This document shows positions 1 through 7,407 of a stretch of 34,563 nucleotides of DNA, piece by piece. Under the pieces are notes generated by a model, which was given only the letters and a program-made list of their open reading frames with translations, was not told the DNA's origin and made no database searches. A program made the position numbers and the translations under genes. Origin of the DNA: Fimenecus sp964614605 (GTDB taxonomy: Bacteria > Bacillota > Clostridia > Oscillospirales > Acutalibacteraceae). Position 1 is the stretch's first letter. Each line of letters begins with the position of its first letter. The stretch covers positions 1 to 34,563 of the forward strand of contig CAZTLU010000010.1 of the NCBI GenBank assembly GCA_964614605.1. The letters run 5' to 3'.

Positions 1-33
1 AAATTCAAATTTATCGAGTTCAAATACGCATAA

Positions 34-80
34 CGCATAACAACAGGGCGAGAGGTTTACTCTCGCCCTGTTGTTATGCG
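34..80. repeat. Perfect 21-bp stem hairpin downstream of the SPFH gene
   Basis: Bases 34-54 are the exact reverse complement of bases 60-80, leaving a five-base loop (GTTTA). The core of the arm is CAACAGGGCGAGAG. It lies 3' of the SPFH gene, which reads leftward and stops at 119, so it would be the end of that transcript. No T-run follows on either strand, so it is not a textbook intrinsic terminator. It could be a repeat-family hairpin or an RNA-stabilising 3' end. Confidence 0.8.
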
Positions 81-103
81 GACAGAACGGGAGTTCTGTC
101 CCT
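80..103. repeat. 9-bp stem palindrome, REP-like
   Basis: GGACAGAAC (80-88) pairs with GTTCTGTCC (93-101) around a GGGA loop. Read on the minus strand it begins GCAGGGACAGAAC, which resembles the GTAGGG-footed palindromes at 2305-2328, 2355-2380 and elsewhere in this window, with GCAG in place of GTAG. It directly abuts the 21-bp hairpin and sits between it and the SPFH stop codon. Confidence 0.6.
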
Positions 104-118
104 GCTCACATTTTGGTT

Positions 119-1012
119 TTAGTCTTTTTTAGCAAGCTCTGTCAAAGATGTTGCAAGACCTGCAAGTCCCTGAATTTCTGAAGGAATAATAATCTTTGTA
201 GCCTTACCGTCGGCTGCCTTCTCAAAGGATTCAAGAGCCTTAATGCTGATGAATTCTTTACTTGGATTAACCTTGTTAATCATCTCGATACCTGCGGCAG
301 TTGCTTCCTGAATCTTAAGGATTGCGGCAGCTTCACCCTCTGCTTCGCGGATTTTTGATTCCTTAATAGCATCAGCGCGAAGAATTGCAGATTCCTTTTC
401 ACCTTCAGCAACAAGGATAGCGGCTTTCTTTTCACCCTCTGCCTGCAAAATCTTTTCACGGCGTTCGCGTTCAGCTTTCATCTGCTTTTCCATTGAATCC
501 TGAATTTCACGAGGAGGCATAATGTTCTTAAGCTCAACACGGTTAATTTTGATACCCCATGCATCTGTTGCATCGTCAAGAACTTCAGTAATCTTTGAGT
601 TGATTGTATCTCTTGATGTGAGAGTTGCGTCAAGTTCAAGGTCACCGATGATGTTACGAAGTGTTGTAGCTGTGAGGTTTTCAATTGCCATCATAGGTCT
701 TTCAACGCCGTATGTGTAAAGCTTGGGGTCGATAATACGGTAGAAAACAACTGTGTCGATTGACATTGTAACATTATCCTTTGTGATAACGGGCTGGGGC
801 GGAAAGTCAACAACTGCTTCCTTTAAGCTTACACGCTTTGCAACACGGTCAATAATCGGGATTTTCACGTGAAGACCTGTATCCCATGTTGCACTGTATG
901 CGCCAAGTCGTTCAATAACATAGGCATTTGCCTGGGGTACTATGCGTACATTTGAGATGATGATTGCAATAACAATCGCGATAAGAATGATAGGGATAAT
1001 CAAGAATTCCAT
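119..1012 (-). CDS. SPFH domain (stomatin/slipin, QmcA-like) membrane protein
   Basis: The 297-residue protein has an N-terminal membrane anchor (about residues 3-20, rich in I/V/L). An SPFH/Band 7 domain follows (about 22-180), including the typical 'VIERLGAY' start and 'MPPREIQDSMEKQMKAERERR' junction region. A long Glu/Ala/Lys-rich coiled-coil stretch (about 175-245) repeats 'AEGEKKAA'-type segments. Such proteins form oligomeric scaffolds in membrane microdomains. The ATG is preceded by AAGGAG six bases upstream. The gene lies 17 bases after the nfeD-like gene, and pairing of NfeD with an SPFH protein is a classic conserved partnership. It is the last gene of a three-gene leftward operon starting with a DUF1836 regulator. 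The family is clear; the exact physiological role is not known from sequence. Confidence 0.93.
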   Translation of the reverse strand: MEFLIIPIILIAIVIAIIISNVRIVPQANAYVIERLGAYSATWDTGLHVKIPIIDRVAKRVSLKEAVVDFPPQPVITKDNVTMSIDTVVFYRIIDPKLYTYGVERPMMAIENLTATTLRNIIGDLELDATLTSRDTINSKITEVLDDATDAWGIKINRVELKNIMPPREIQDSMEKQMKAERERREKILQAEGEKKAAILVAEGEKESAILRADAIKESKIREAEGEAAAILKIQEATAAGIEMINKVNPSKEFISIKALESFEKAADGKATKIIIPSEIQGLAGLATSLTELAKKD

Positions 1013-1029
1013 AATTTTCTCCTTTTTTA

Positions 1030-1470
1030 TTATAATTTATTTATTACAAGGGTCGTACCGTTTACGCCCTTAATAACCACTGTTTCCCCTTTGGGAATTG
1101 TGTCGCCATTCTCACTTACGGCGCGCCAATAAACATCGCCTACGAGAATTCTGCCTGAAATTGCATTTGTGTCTTCTGTTACAAGTGCCGCCTTGCCCAG
1201 AAGCTTTTCATTCTGGTCAACCTCGTCAACGGGCTTTTTGATGTGCTTTTTGTAAATTTTGCGAGCGACCACCATAAACACGGCACTCAACACCACAAAA
1301 ATTGCAATCTGCCACACCACGCTGTCTATGACAAAGGTCAGAAGACAGACTATAATTGCCGCGGGCACGAACCAGATTGACACAAGCGTTGTTGTGAGCA
1401 ATTCAACCACAAGGAAGAAAATTGCCACACAAAGCCACGCAACCCATGGATTGTTTAAAAGATATTCCAT
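1030..1470 (-). CDS. NfeD-like membrane protein
   Basis: The 146-residue protein belongs to the short NfeD type. Two to three hydrophobic segments fill roughly residues 10-70, including a 'WFVPAAIIVCLLTFVIDSV' segment. A soluble C-terminal OB-fold-like domain follows (about 88-146), with 'LLGKAALVTEDTNAISGRILVGD' matching the NfeD C-terminal beta-barrel pattern. The serine-protease domain of long NfeD (1b) proteins is absent. It is usually an interaction partner of the SPFH protein encoded next, 17 bases downstream. The ATG has a strong AAGGAGGG site about six bases upstream. It follows the DUF1836 gene by 12 bases, so co-transcription is very likely. Confidence 0.88.
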   Translation of the reverse strand: MEYLLNNPWVAWLCVAIFFLVVELLTTTLVSIWFVPAAIIVCLLTFVIDSVVWQIAIFVVLSAVFMVVARKIYKKHIKKPVDEVDQNEKLLGKAALVTEDTNAISGRILVGDVYWRAVSENGDTIPKGETVVIKGVNGTTLVINKL

Positions 1471-1482
1471 ATGTACCCTCCT

Positions 1483-2043
1483 TTACACAAGCTGCAGAAA
1501 TGCTTTCTGCGCCTCTTCTCTCATTTGTGTTGAGAGATAAGCCAGCACCATGGCTCTCAATGCCGTTCGCAAGCGCTTCTGTGAAACATGGTCGTTGATG
1601 CCCGATTTTTCAATCTGCGCATCAATCACCTTGTCAAGATAAGCTGTATCCGACATTGATTTCTGCTCGCATATATATATTATGCTACAGAGAATGTTAA
1701 ACAACTCTCTGTCAGGTAAAATATCGTCTGAACGGTCCTCCACCGACCCGTTGATGTAGGCCAAAAGGAATGCAATCTGCTCAAGCTGCATTGAGCCGCG
1801 CATCATATTTATAAGTATAATGCGAACTACCTGCTCTTCACCGTAGCGCTTTCCCTCGGGATTTTTCACCCAGCCGCGCTTTACCCAATTTTGAATTGTT
1901 GATGCTTCGAGCCCCGTAAGCGCTCTAACTTGCGCTAATGTGAGCCCTCTTGTAACTGTCAGCAACGGTGAAATTACCGAATAGCAATCCTCCGCTGCAG
2001 AACTGTTAAATTTGAGTACCGTACCCGGAATCAAATCTAACAT
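1483..2043 (-). CDS. DUF1836 family protein, MerR-like DNA-binding fold
   Basis: The 186-residue protein fits the DUF1836 family of Firmicutes. Residues about 30-95 hold a MerR-like winged helix-turn-helix: 'RGLTLAQVRALTG', then 'STIQNWVKRGWV', then 'KRYGEEQVVRIILI'. The rest is helical and has no recognised ligand domain. A DNA-binding regulator role is inferred from the fold. The start codon is preceded by AAGGAGGT at good spacing. It is the first gene of an operon with nfeD-like and SPFH genes. Its promoter at 2085-2113 is overlapped by two short palindromes, which would fit autoregulation. What it senses and which genes it controls cannot be read from the sequence. Confidence 0.8.
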   Translation of the reverse strand: MLDLIPGTVLKFNSSAAEDCYSVISPLLTVTRGLTLAQVRALTGLEASTIQNWVKRGWVKNPEGKRYGEEQVVRIILINMMRGSMQLEQIAFLLAYINGSVEDRSDDILPDRELFNILCSIIYICEQKSMSDTAYLDKVIDAQIEKSGINDHVSQKRLRTALRAMVLAYLSTQMREEAQKAFLQLV

Positions 2044-2076
2044 TTTTCCACCTCCTTATGTTTTCCTTGTTTGATT

Positions 2077-2109
2077 GTGATATGATTATATCACAGGTTC
2101 ACGCGAACC
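2077..2109. promoter_or_regulatory. Two palindromes overlapping the DUF1836 promoter (putative operator)
   Basis: GTGATATGATTATATCAC (2077-2094) has seven-base arms and covers the -10 box. GGTTCACGCGAACC (2096-2109) has five-base arms and fills the spacer up to the -35 box. Both have the size of dimeric regulator sites. Assignment to the DUF1836 protein itself is an inference from position. Confidence 0.45.
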
Positions 2110-2113
2110 GCAA
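2085..2113 (-). promoter_or_regulatory. Sigma-A-type promoter of the DUF1836-nfeD-SPFH operon
   Basis: On the minus strand TTGCGG (2113-2108) is separated by exactly 17 bases from TATAAT (2090-2085), with a TGA extended -10. It is about 42 bases upstream of the DUF1836 start codon. This is one of the best promoter matches in the window. Confidence 0.82.
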
Positions 2114-2179
2114 GTGTGTTTTTGTGACATTTTTGACAAAATTTTAACAAAATCATTCTACAGAATATTGTTTTCTCGT

Positions 2180-2220
2180 TTTTTCATATATTTTCTTGAT
2201 TTTTCATATATTTTTCTCGA
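2180..2220. repeat. Two tandem ~20-base AT-rich repeats
   Basis: A unit of TTTTTCATATATTTTCTTGA (2180-2199) is followed at once by a near-identical 21-base copy (2200-2220, ending TCTCGA). It lies in the 470-base non-coding stretch between the DUF1836 operon and proB. No function is evident. Confidence 0.6.
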
Positions 2221-2238
2221 TTTTTGTAGGTTTTATTT

Positions 2239-2380
2239 GTAAGGGTCGGCGTCCTCGACGACCCGACTGAGTTAACATCCATTCAAATCGGATTTGGTCA
2301 CCGTGTAGGGACGCTTCACGAAGCGTCCGAAAAAATGAGATATCAAACCACAACGGGACGATGTGGGCATCGTCCCCTAC
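2239..2380. repeat. Cluster of three REP-like palindromes upstream of proB
   Basis: Three hairpins follow each other. GGGTCG/CGACCC lies at 2243-2264, preceded by GTAA. GGACGCTT/AAGCGTCC lies at 2309-2328, preceded by GTAG (2305-2308). GGGACGATG/CATCGTCCC lies at 2355-2376 in the opposite orientation, so its GTAG foot reads as CTAC at 2377-2380. Stem sequences differ but the foot 'GTAGGG' is conserved. That is the pattern of REP elements mobilised by REP-associated transposases, one of which is at 27939-28466. Together with the tandem repeat and two promoters they account for most of the gap 2044-2512. Confidence 0.65.
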
Positions 2381-2452
2381 AACTCACTACCCACAATTTT
2401 TGTCCCGCAAGCCAACAGGAACGCAGTATTGCGGAAAATATACCAAAAACTG

Positions 2453-2481
2453 TTGTTAATCTTAAAAAAGTATGATAAAAT
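2453..2481 (+). promoter_or_regulatory. Promoter of the proBA operon
   Basis: TTGTTA (2453-2458) and TAAAAT (2476-2481) are separated by 17 bases, with a TGA extended -10. The start codon of proB is 32 bases further on. No T-box or other leader structure is visible between promoter and gene, so there is no sign of proline-responsive attenuation. Confidence 0.7.
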
Positions 2482-2512
2482 ATACTGATTATATTTATAT
2501 TGAGGCATTGTT

Positions 2513-3298
2513 ATGGCAGTTTTAAAGGACGTTAAGCGTATTGTCGTAAAGGTTGGTACCTCAACTCTTACATACAGTACGGGTAAAACCAATATAAGAA
2601 GAATGCACAAATTAGTAAGCGTGCTTTCCGATATTGTGAATTCAGGCATTGAGGTTGCTCTTGTTACAAGCGGTGCAATCGGCGTGGGCGTTGGCAAATT
2701 GGGACTTAAAGAAAAGCCCGCTGATACTGCAGGCAAGCAGGCGGCGGCGACAATCGGTCAATGCGAGCTTATGTTTATGTATGATAAGCTTTTCGGCGAA
2801 TACGGCCACACGGTCGGTCAGTTATTGATTACCAAGAGTGATGTTGATAATGACGAGCGCCGCGAAAATCTTATAAATACATTCAACAAGCTTTTTGATT
2901 TCGGCGCAATCCCCGTAATCAACGAAAACGACAGCGTTGCAGTTGAAGAAATAGTTTACGGCGATAACGATTCGCTTTCAGCAATTGTTGCAAAGCTTAT
3001 CAACGCAGACGCACTTATAATTCTCACCGATATTGACGGCCTTTACGATGCTAACCCTACCGAGAATGAAGATGCAACGCTTATACCCTTGATAACGACA
3101 ATCGACGAGGATTTATATGCCATTGCAGGCGGCAGAGGCTCAACCTTGGGCACGGGCGGAATGGTAACAAAGCTTCACGCGGCAGAAATCGCAATGGACG
3201 CGGGAATCGACACAATAGTTATGAACGGCGAAGACCCCACCGATATATACAAAGCCCTTGACGGCAAGCAGATTGGAACATTTTTCAAAGGTAAGTGA
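2513..3298 (+). CDS. proB: Glutamate 5-kinase
   Basis: The enzyme phosphorylates L-glutamate to glutamyl-5-phosphate with ATP, the first step of proline synthesis in the cytoplasm. The 261-residue protein is an amino-acid kinase domain only. It shows 'VVKVGTSTLTY' near residue 11, 'ALVTSGAIGVG' near 49, 'NENDSV' from residue 137 and 'GTGGMVTKL' near 213. It lacks the C-terminal PUA domain of longer (about 367-residue) enzymes such as that of E. coli; short forms are common in Firmicutes and other groups. GAGG lies about eight bases before the ATG. proA begins five bases after its stop, and both products normally act together because glutamyl phosphate is unstable. Confidence 0.96.
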   Translation: MAVLKDVKRIVVKVGTSTLTYSTGKTNIRRMHKLVSVLSDIVNSGIEVALVTSGAIGVGVGKLGLKEKPADTAGKQAAATIGQCELMFMYDKLFGEYGHTVGQLLITKSDVDNDERRENLINTFNKLFDFGAIPVINENDSVAVEEIVYGDNDSLSAIVAKLINADALIILTDIDGLYDANPTENEDATLIPLITTIDEDLYAIAGGRGSTLGTGGMVTKLHAAEIAMDAGIDTIVMNGEDPTDIYKALDGKQIGTFFKGK

Positions 3299-3302
3299 TT
3301 TT

Positions 3303-4541
3303 ATGCTCACAGAAATCGGCAAAAGAGCAAAGAATGCTGCGGCAGCTCTTGCAATAACATCAACTGAAGATAAAAACAAAATTTTGCAGGCAATGGCAGA
3401 TGCATTGCGTGAAAACTGCGGCAAAATTCTTGAAGCGAACGCCCTTGATATTGAAAACGGCAGAAAAAACGGCATGGCAGAGTCACTTATCGACCGTCTT
3501 ATGCTCAATGCTGACCGAGTTGAAGGTATGGCACAGGGTGTTGAGGGTGTTATTTCACTACCCGACCCCGTTGGCAGAATTCTTTGGGATGCCGAAAGAC
3601 CCAACGGAATGAAAATTCAGAGGGTCAGCGTACCTTTGGGCGTTATCGGTATTATTTACGAGGCTCGTCCCAATGTTACAAGTGACGCGGCGGCATTGGC
3701 AATCAAAGCGGGCAACACCGCAATCCTTCGCGGTGGCAAAGAAGCGTTCAATTCAAACTCTGCTATTATGGATATTATGCGCGAAGCAGTTGAAAAAATC
3801 GGATTCAACCCCGATATTATGGAATTGGTTCGTGACACTTCAAGAGAGAGTTCTACCGCACTTATGCGTATGAATAAATATGTAGATGTGCTGATTCCCC
3901 GCGGAAGCGCATCTCTTATTAACGCGGTTGTTGAGAATTCAACAGTTCCCGTAATTGAAACCGGCGTTGGAAACTGTCATATTTATGTTGACAACAAAGC
4001 TGATATTGATATGGCGTCGGAGATTATTTTCAACGCGAAAACCCAGCGAATTTCAGTATGTAACACTGCTGAAAGCCTGTTGATTCACAAGGACATCGCA
4101 GAATTTGCACTTATTGCAATCAAAGCGCGTCTTGATGAAAAGAATGTTATTCTCTACGGCGACGAAATCAGCCGTGAAATCTGCCCCGATATTGAGGTAG
4201 CTACCGAAGAAGATTATTACCGCGAATATCTTGATTACAAGATGTCGGTTAAAATTGTGAATTCGCTTGACGATGCAATTGAGCATATCAGAAAATATTC
4301 GTCAGGTCACAGCGAGTGCATTGTTACTGAAAGCACCGAAAATGCTGAAAGATTTATGAATTCGGTTGATTCCTCGGCGGTTTATCACAATGTAAGCACC
4401 CGATTTACTGACGGCGGAGAATTCGGCTTCGGTGCAGAAATCGGAATTTCAACTCAAAAATTACACGCAAGAGGTCCTTTGGGGCTTGAACAGTTAAATT
4501 CATTCAAATATAAAATCTACGGAAAGGGTCAGGTGAGATAA
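3303..4541 (+). CDS. proA: Gamma-glutamyl phosphate reductase
   Basis: This enzyme reduces glutamyl-5-phosphate to glutamate-5-semialdehyde with NADPH, the second step of proline synthesis. The protein is an aldehyde-dehydrogenase-fold enzyme of 412 residues, close to the usual 415-420. The catalytic cysteine is C253 within 'QRISVCNTAES'. 'GVIGIIYEARPNVT' and 'LRGGKEA' match the nucleotide-binding part, and the end 'ARGPLGLEQL' is typical of ProA. An upstream in-frame start at 3258 would overlap proB. The ATG at 3303 is preferred because AAAGG lies 11 bases upstream and the protein then aligns with the family start. The stop TAA directly abuts the ATG of the next gene. Confidence 0.96.
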   Translation: MLTEIGKRAKNAAAALAITSTEDKNKILQAMADALRENCGKILEANALDIENGRKNGMAESLIDRLMLNADRVEGMAQGVEGVISLPDPVGRILWDAERPNGMKIQRVSVPLGVIGIIYEARPNVTSDAAALAIKAGNTAILRGGKEAFNSNSAIMDIMREAVEKIGFNPDIMELVRDTSRESSTALMRMNKYVDVLIPRGSASLINAVVENSTVPVIETGVGNCHIYVDNKADIDMASEIIFNAKTQRISVCNTAESLLIHKDIAEFALIAIKARLDEKNVILYGDEISREICPDIEVATEEDYYREYLDYKMSVKIVNSLDDAIEHIRKYSSGHSECIVTESTENAERFMNSVDSSAVYHNVSTRFTDGGEFGFGAEIGISTQKLHARGPLGLEQLNSFKYKIYGKGQVR

Positions 4542-5354
4542 ATGGCTGAAGAGAAAATGAAGAAGCACAAAGGCACTCATAAAGCCGCATTCCCCGTGGG
4601 TAGTCTTATAATCATTTTAGCGGCAATCGGTCTTGTTACGATTGTTGTTTCTGCGGTCAAAGGCATAGATACTGCCATTCAAAACAGTAAACATTACGAA
4701 GAATACGACACAATTCTAACTCCCGTTGTGCTTATTGACCCCGACACCTTTGACGATATCACAAAGGCTGATATGAATCAGCTTATGGAAATTACAATTT
4801 GGTCACTTCTTAAGGGTGATATTGAACCCGATACCTTTGAAAGCAACGAAAGCGGACTTTCAATCCCCAAAGCAGCGGTTGAAGAAGAATTCGTTGAGCT
4901 TTTCGGCACAGAGGTTTCACCCGTTCACCAGACAATTGAAGGTTATGGCGGACTTGAATTTGTGTACGATACAAAAACCGAAACCTATACCGTTCCCCTT
5001 ACGGGTATCACGCCCATTTACACCCCACAGGTAGTTGATAAAACCACATCGTCAGACACAGTGGTGCTGACAGTTGCCTGCCTTGCAGGTGATGCGTGGG
5101 AACAGGGCGAAAACGGTGATATGGTTGCCCCCACCCCCGATAAATATTTAAAGATTACTCTTCGTGAGCAGAATGAAAATCTTTATATTTCAGCTATTCA
5201 GAACACAACCACACCCGAGGTTGCAACAACCGAAGCCACAGAGTCCACCACAGAAAATGTGAATGACGACATTGTGGCAAGCGACACAATCACCGAAGAA
5301 CCCTCTTCAACAGAGGAAGAAAGCTCTTCGGCAGATGCTGAGGCTGAACAGTAG
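4542..5354 (+). CDS. Single-pass membrane protein of unknown function
   Basis: I do not recognise this 270-residue protein. A short Lys/His-rich cytoplasmic N-terminus precedes one membrane segment (about residues 18-41, 'VGSLIIILAAIGLVTIVVSAV'). An extracytoplasmic domain of about 175 residues follows and contains 'DPDTFDDITKADMNQLMEITIWSL'. The tail from about residue 218 is rich in Thr, Ser and Glu, like a flexible linker on the cell surface. It begins on the base after the proA stop, so it is translationally linked to proBA, yet nothing in it suggests proline metabolism. It is likely a clostridial lineage-specific envelope protein. Confidence 0.8.
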   Translation: MAEEKMKKHKGTHKAAFPVGSLIIILAAIGLVTIVVSAVKGIDTAIQNSKHYEEYDTILTPVVLIDPDTFDDITKADMNQLMEITIWSLLKGDIEPDTFESNESGLSIPKAAVEEEFVELFGTEVSPVHQTIEGYGGLEFVYDTKTETYTVPLTGITPIYTPQVVDKTTSSDTVVLTVACLAGDAWEQGENGDMVAPTPDKYLKITLREQNENLYISAIQNTTTPEVATTEATESTTENVNDDIVASDTITEEPSSTEEESSSADAEAEQ

Positions 5355-5355
5355 C

Positions 5356-5438
5356 AATATATCAAATCCGTCGCAAATATGGGCTATTTAAAAGGAAAAC
5401 CTACCCATACCCACAATTGACGGTTGTCTTGATATATC
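5356..5438 (+). other. Long-range inverted repeat upstream of prfB
   Basis: ATATATCAA (5357-5365) and CCGTC (5368-5372) are mirrored by GACGG (5419-5423) and TTGATATAT (5429-5437), so a transcript crossing the gap could fold back on itself. A second small hairpin, TGTC-ACTTG-loop CGGA-CAAGT-GACA with one bulge, spans 5444-5466. No T-run follows. A weak promoter-like TTGACG (5417-5422) with TATGTG 17 bases on may start prfB transcription inside this structure. Confidence 0.4.
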
Positions 5439-5505
5439 TTATGTGTCAACTTGCGGACAAGTGACAGTTAATTGCTACCATTATTTATTAAGAGAGGTAA
5501 AAATT

Positions 5506-6627
5506 ATGCTTCAGTATGAAGAATTAAAATTAAGACTTTTAAGCCACGAGGACGAGCTTTCTAATCTTGCAGACGCTCTTGGGCTTGAAAAAATGAAAAA
5601 TGAAATCGCAAATCTTGAAGAACAACAGGCTGAAGAAGGCTTCTGGGACGATATTCAGAATTCTCAAAAGGTGTTGCAGAGAACAAGTGCTCTTAAAAAC
5701 AAGGTTGCCGCTTATGAAAAGCTTAAGAGTGATTTTGAAGATGCTCTTGTTATGATTGAGCTTGCCGACGAGGAAGAAGACGAGAGTCTTGTTGACGAGT
5801 GTACCCGCGGTGTTGACAAATTTGAAAAAGACCTTGATTCACAAACTCTTTCAACATTGCTTACAGGCGAATATGACTCTAAAAACGCAATTCTCACATT
5901 CCACGCAGGCGCGGGCGGAACAGAAGCACAGGACTGGGCAGAAATGCTTTTCAGAATGTATAACCGTTGGGGCGAGCGTCACGGCTATAAGGTTTCAACT
6001 CTTGACTATCTTGACGGCGACGAGGCAGGACTTAAATCTGCTTGTATTCTTATCGAGGGCGAAAATGCTTACGGCTTTATGAAGAGTGAGGCGGGAATTC
6101 ACCGTCTTGTTCGTATTTCACCCTTCGACTCATCGGGCAGAAGACACACATCCTTCGCTTCTCTTGAAGTAATGCCCGAAATTGACGAGGATACAAATGT
6201 TGAAATCAACCCCGACGATATTGAAATGGCGGTTTACCGTGCAAGCGGTGCGGGCGGACAAAAGGTTAACAAGACCTCATCTGCAGTTCGTCTTACACAT
6301 AAACCCACGGGTATTGTTGTTTCTTGTCAGGTTGAGCGTAGCCAACACCAAAACCGCGAGGTTGCAATGACAATGCTCAAATCAAAGCTTATTGAGATTA
6401 AAGAGCGTGAGCACCTTGCAAAAATCGAGGATATCAAGGGTGACCACAAAGAAATCGCGTGGGGTAGCCAAATCCGTTCTTATGTATTTATGCCCTATAC
6501 ACTTGCAAAGGACCACAGAACCTCCTTTGAAAACGGCAATATCAATGCAGTTATGGACGGCGACATCGACGGCTTTATCAACGCCTACCTCAAAATGCAA
6601 TCACAAAAGAATTTAGAAAATAACTAA
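5506..6627 (+). CDS. prfB: Peptide chain release factor 2 (RF2), no frameshift site
   Basis: RF2 recognises UGA and UAA stop codons on the ribosome and triggers peptide release. The 373-residue protein carries the RF2-specific tripeptide S205-P206-F207 ('SPFDSSG') and the catalytic G250-G251-Q252. It is RF2 rather than RF1 because of SPF in place of PxT. A longer frame opens at 5443, but the ATG at 5506 is chosen because AGAGGT lies about seven bases upstream and residues then match the family start ('MLQYEELKLRL'). Many bacteria regulate RF2 by a programmed +1 frameshift at an in-frame UGA near codon 25. Here the corresponding stretch ('LADALGLEKMK') is uninterrupted, with CTT-GAA where CTT-TGA-C would be. 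It ends at a strong terminator. Confidence 0.95.
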   Translation: MLQYEELKLRLLSHEDELSNLADALGLEKMKNEIANLEEQQAEEGFWDDIQNSQKVLQRTSALKNKVAAYEKLKSDFEDALVMIELADEEEDESLVDECTRGVDKFEKDLDSQTLSTLLTGEYDSKNAILTFHAGAGGTEAQDWAEMLFRMYNRWGERHGYKVSTLDYLDGDEAGLKSACILIEGENAYGFMKSEAGIHRLVRISPFDSSGRRHTSFASLEVMPEIDEDTNVEINPDDIEMAVYRASGAGGQKVNKTSSAVRLTHKPTGIVVSCQVERSQHQNREVAMTMLKSKLIEIKEREHLAKIEDIKGDHKEIAWGSQIRSYVFMPYTLAKDHRTSFENGNINAVMDGDIDGFINAYLKMQSQKNLENN

Positions 6628-6633
6628 AAGGAT

Positions 6634-6670
6634 AAAAAAATCCCGCTCAATAGAGCGGGGTTTTCATTTT
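6634..6670. terminator. Bidirectional terminator after prfB
   Basis: CCCGCTC (6642-6648) pairs with GAGCGGG (6653-6659) around AATA. TTTTCATTTT follows on the plus strand, and AAAAAAAT precedes the stem, so it serves the convergent minus-strand gene as well. Confidence 0.88.
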
Positions 6671-6676
6671 ATATTC

Positions 6677-7387
6677 TTATTTCTTTCTTGCTTTTGCCAT
6701 TGCTTTTTCGGCTTTTTCTTTTTCGTCGCCGGCGTTAACAATCATTACTGATACCGACCAGACGAAAATTCCCAGCATTAAAAAAAGTACCCAGAAAAAT
6801 GCACCTTCAAGCTTAATGGTAGTAACCTCAACAAAACCAAGTGCAATATTTGCTATTATCCCGGTAATGTCAAAAACCTCGCTCAATGCAGTCTCACCGC
6901 TTGTAATGGGATTTGCAAAAAAGCTTGTAAATGAAATCCACGAAGCAGCCATTGCAAGAAGTCCGCCCGCTGAAAGTCCTGTAATCACCTTGACTTTATT
7001 TGAAAAAATTGCAAATCCAAGAATTACAAGTGCCAGTACAAGTGCAAGTGCAAAGAAAATTGCTGCAAAAAGCACTGCACGAAGATAGGGACTTTCCCAT
7101 AGCATGCTTAATTGGAGATTCTCACTTGTATCTTCGTTAATAAACAGCGAAAGCGAACTTGATGGGTCAAAAATATCTGCAATAGCCCACTCTAAATATG
7201 TTCCTCCCGGGTCTTCCTCACCTGAAATTGCTGAAAGAAGTGAAGATAAATCCTCATGCATTACAACAATAAAAATCAGTTTTGAAAAATATGCAAGCGG
7301 AAACATTGCCACTGCCATTATAACAGTTACCACTCTGTAAAGAATGTCAAAGCCCGTAGTTTTTCTTTTGATTTTGTTTTTACTCAT
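6677..7387 (-). CDS. Four-helix integral membrane protein, unknown function
   Basis: I do not recognise this protein of 236 residues. A basic N-terminus ('MSKNKIKRKTTG') precedes a membrane segment at about residues 17-42. An extracytoplasmic acidic loop of about 60 residues is followed by three further hydrophobic segments (about 105-127, 135-157 and 195-218). The C-terminus is Lys/Glu/Ala-rich ('EKEKAEKAMAKARKK') and cytoplasmic by the positive-inside rule. The ATG at 7387 is chosen over an in-frame GTG three codons upstream because AGGTG lies six bases before the ATG and would overlap the GTG. It lies downstream of glnS on the same strand but is separated by the inverted-repeat element. 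Confidence 0.75.
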   Translation of the reverse strand: MSKNKIKRKTTGFDILYRVVTVIMAVAMFPLAYFSKLIFIVVMHEDLSSLLSAISGEEDPGGTYLEWAIADIFDPSSSLSLFINEDTSENLQLSMLWESPYLRAVLFAAIFFALALVLALVILGFAIFSNKVKVITGLSAGGLLAMAASWISFTSFFANPITSGETALSEVFDITGIIANIALGFVEVTTIKLEGAFFWVLFLMLGIFVWSVSVMIVNAGDEKEKAEKAMAKARKK

Positions 7388-7407
7388 TATAATCACCTAT
7401 TTATGTA

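Noticed and set aside
2377..2736. Minus-strand open frame over the start of proB
   Set aside because: It crosses the proB promoter and the antisense of a certain gene; no family match.
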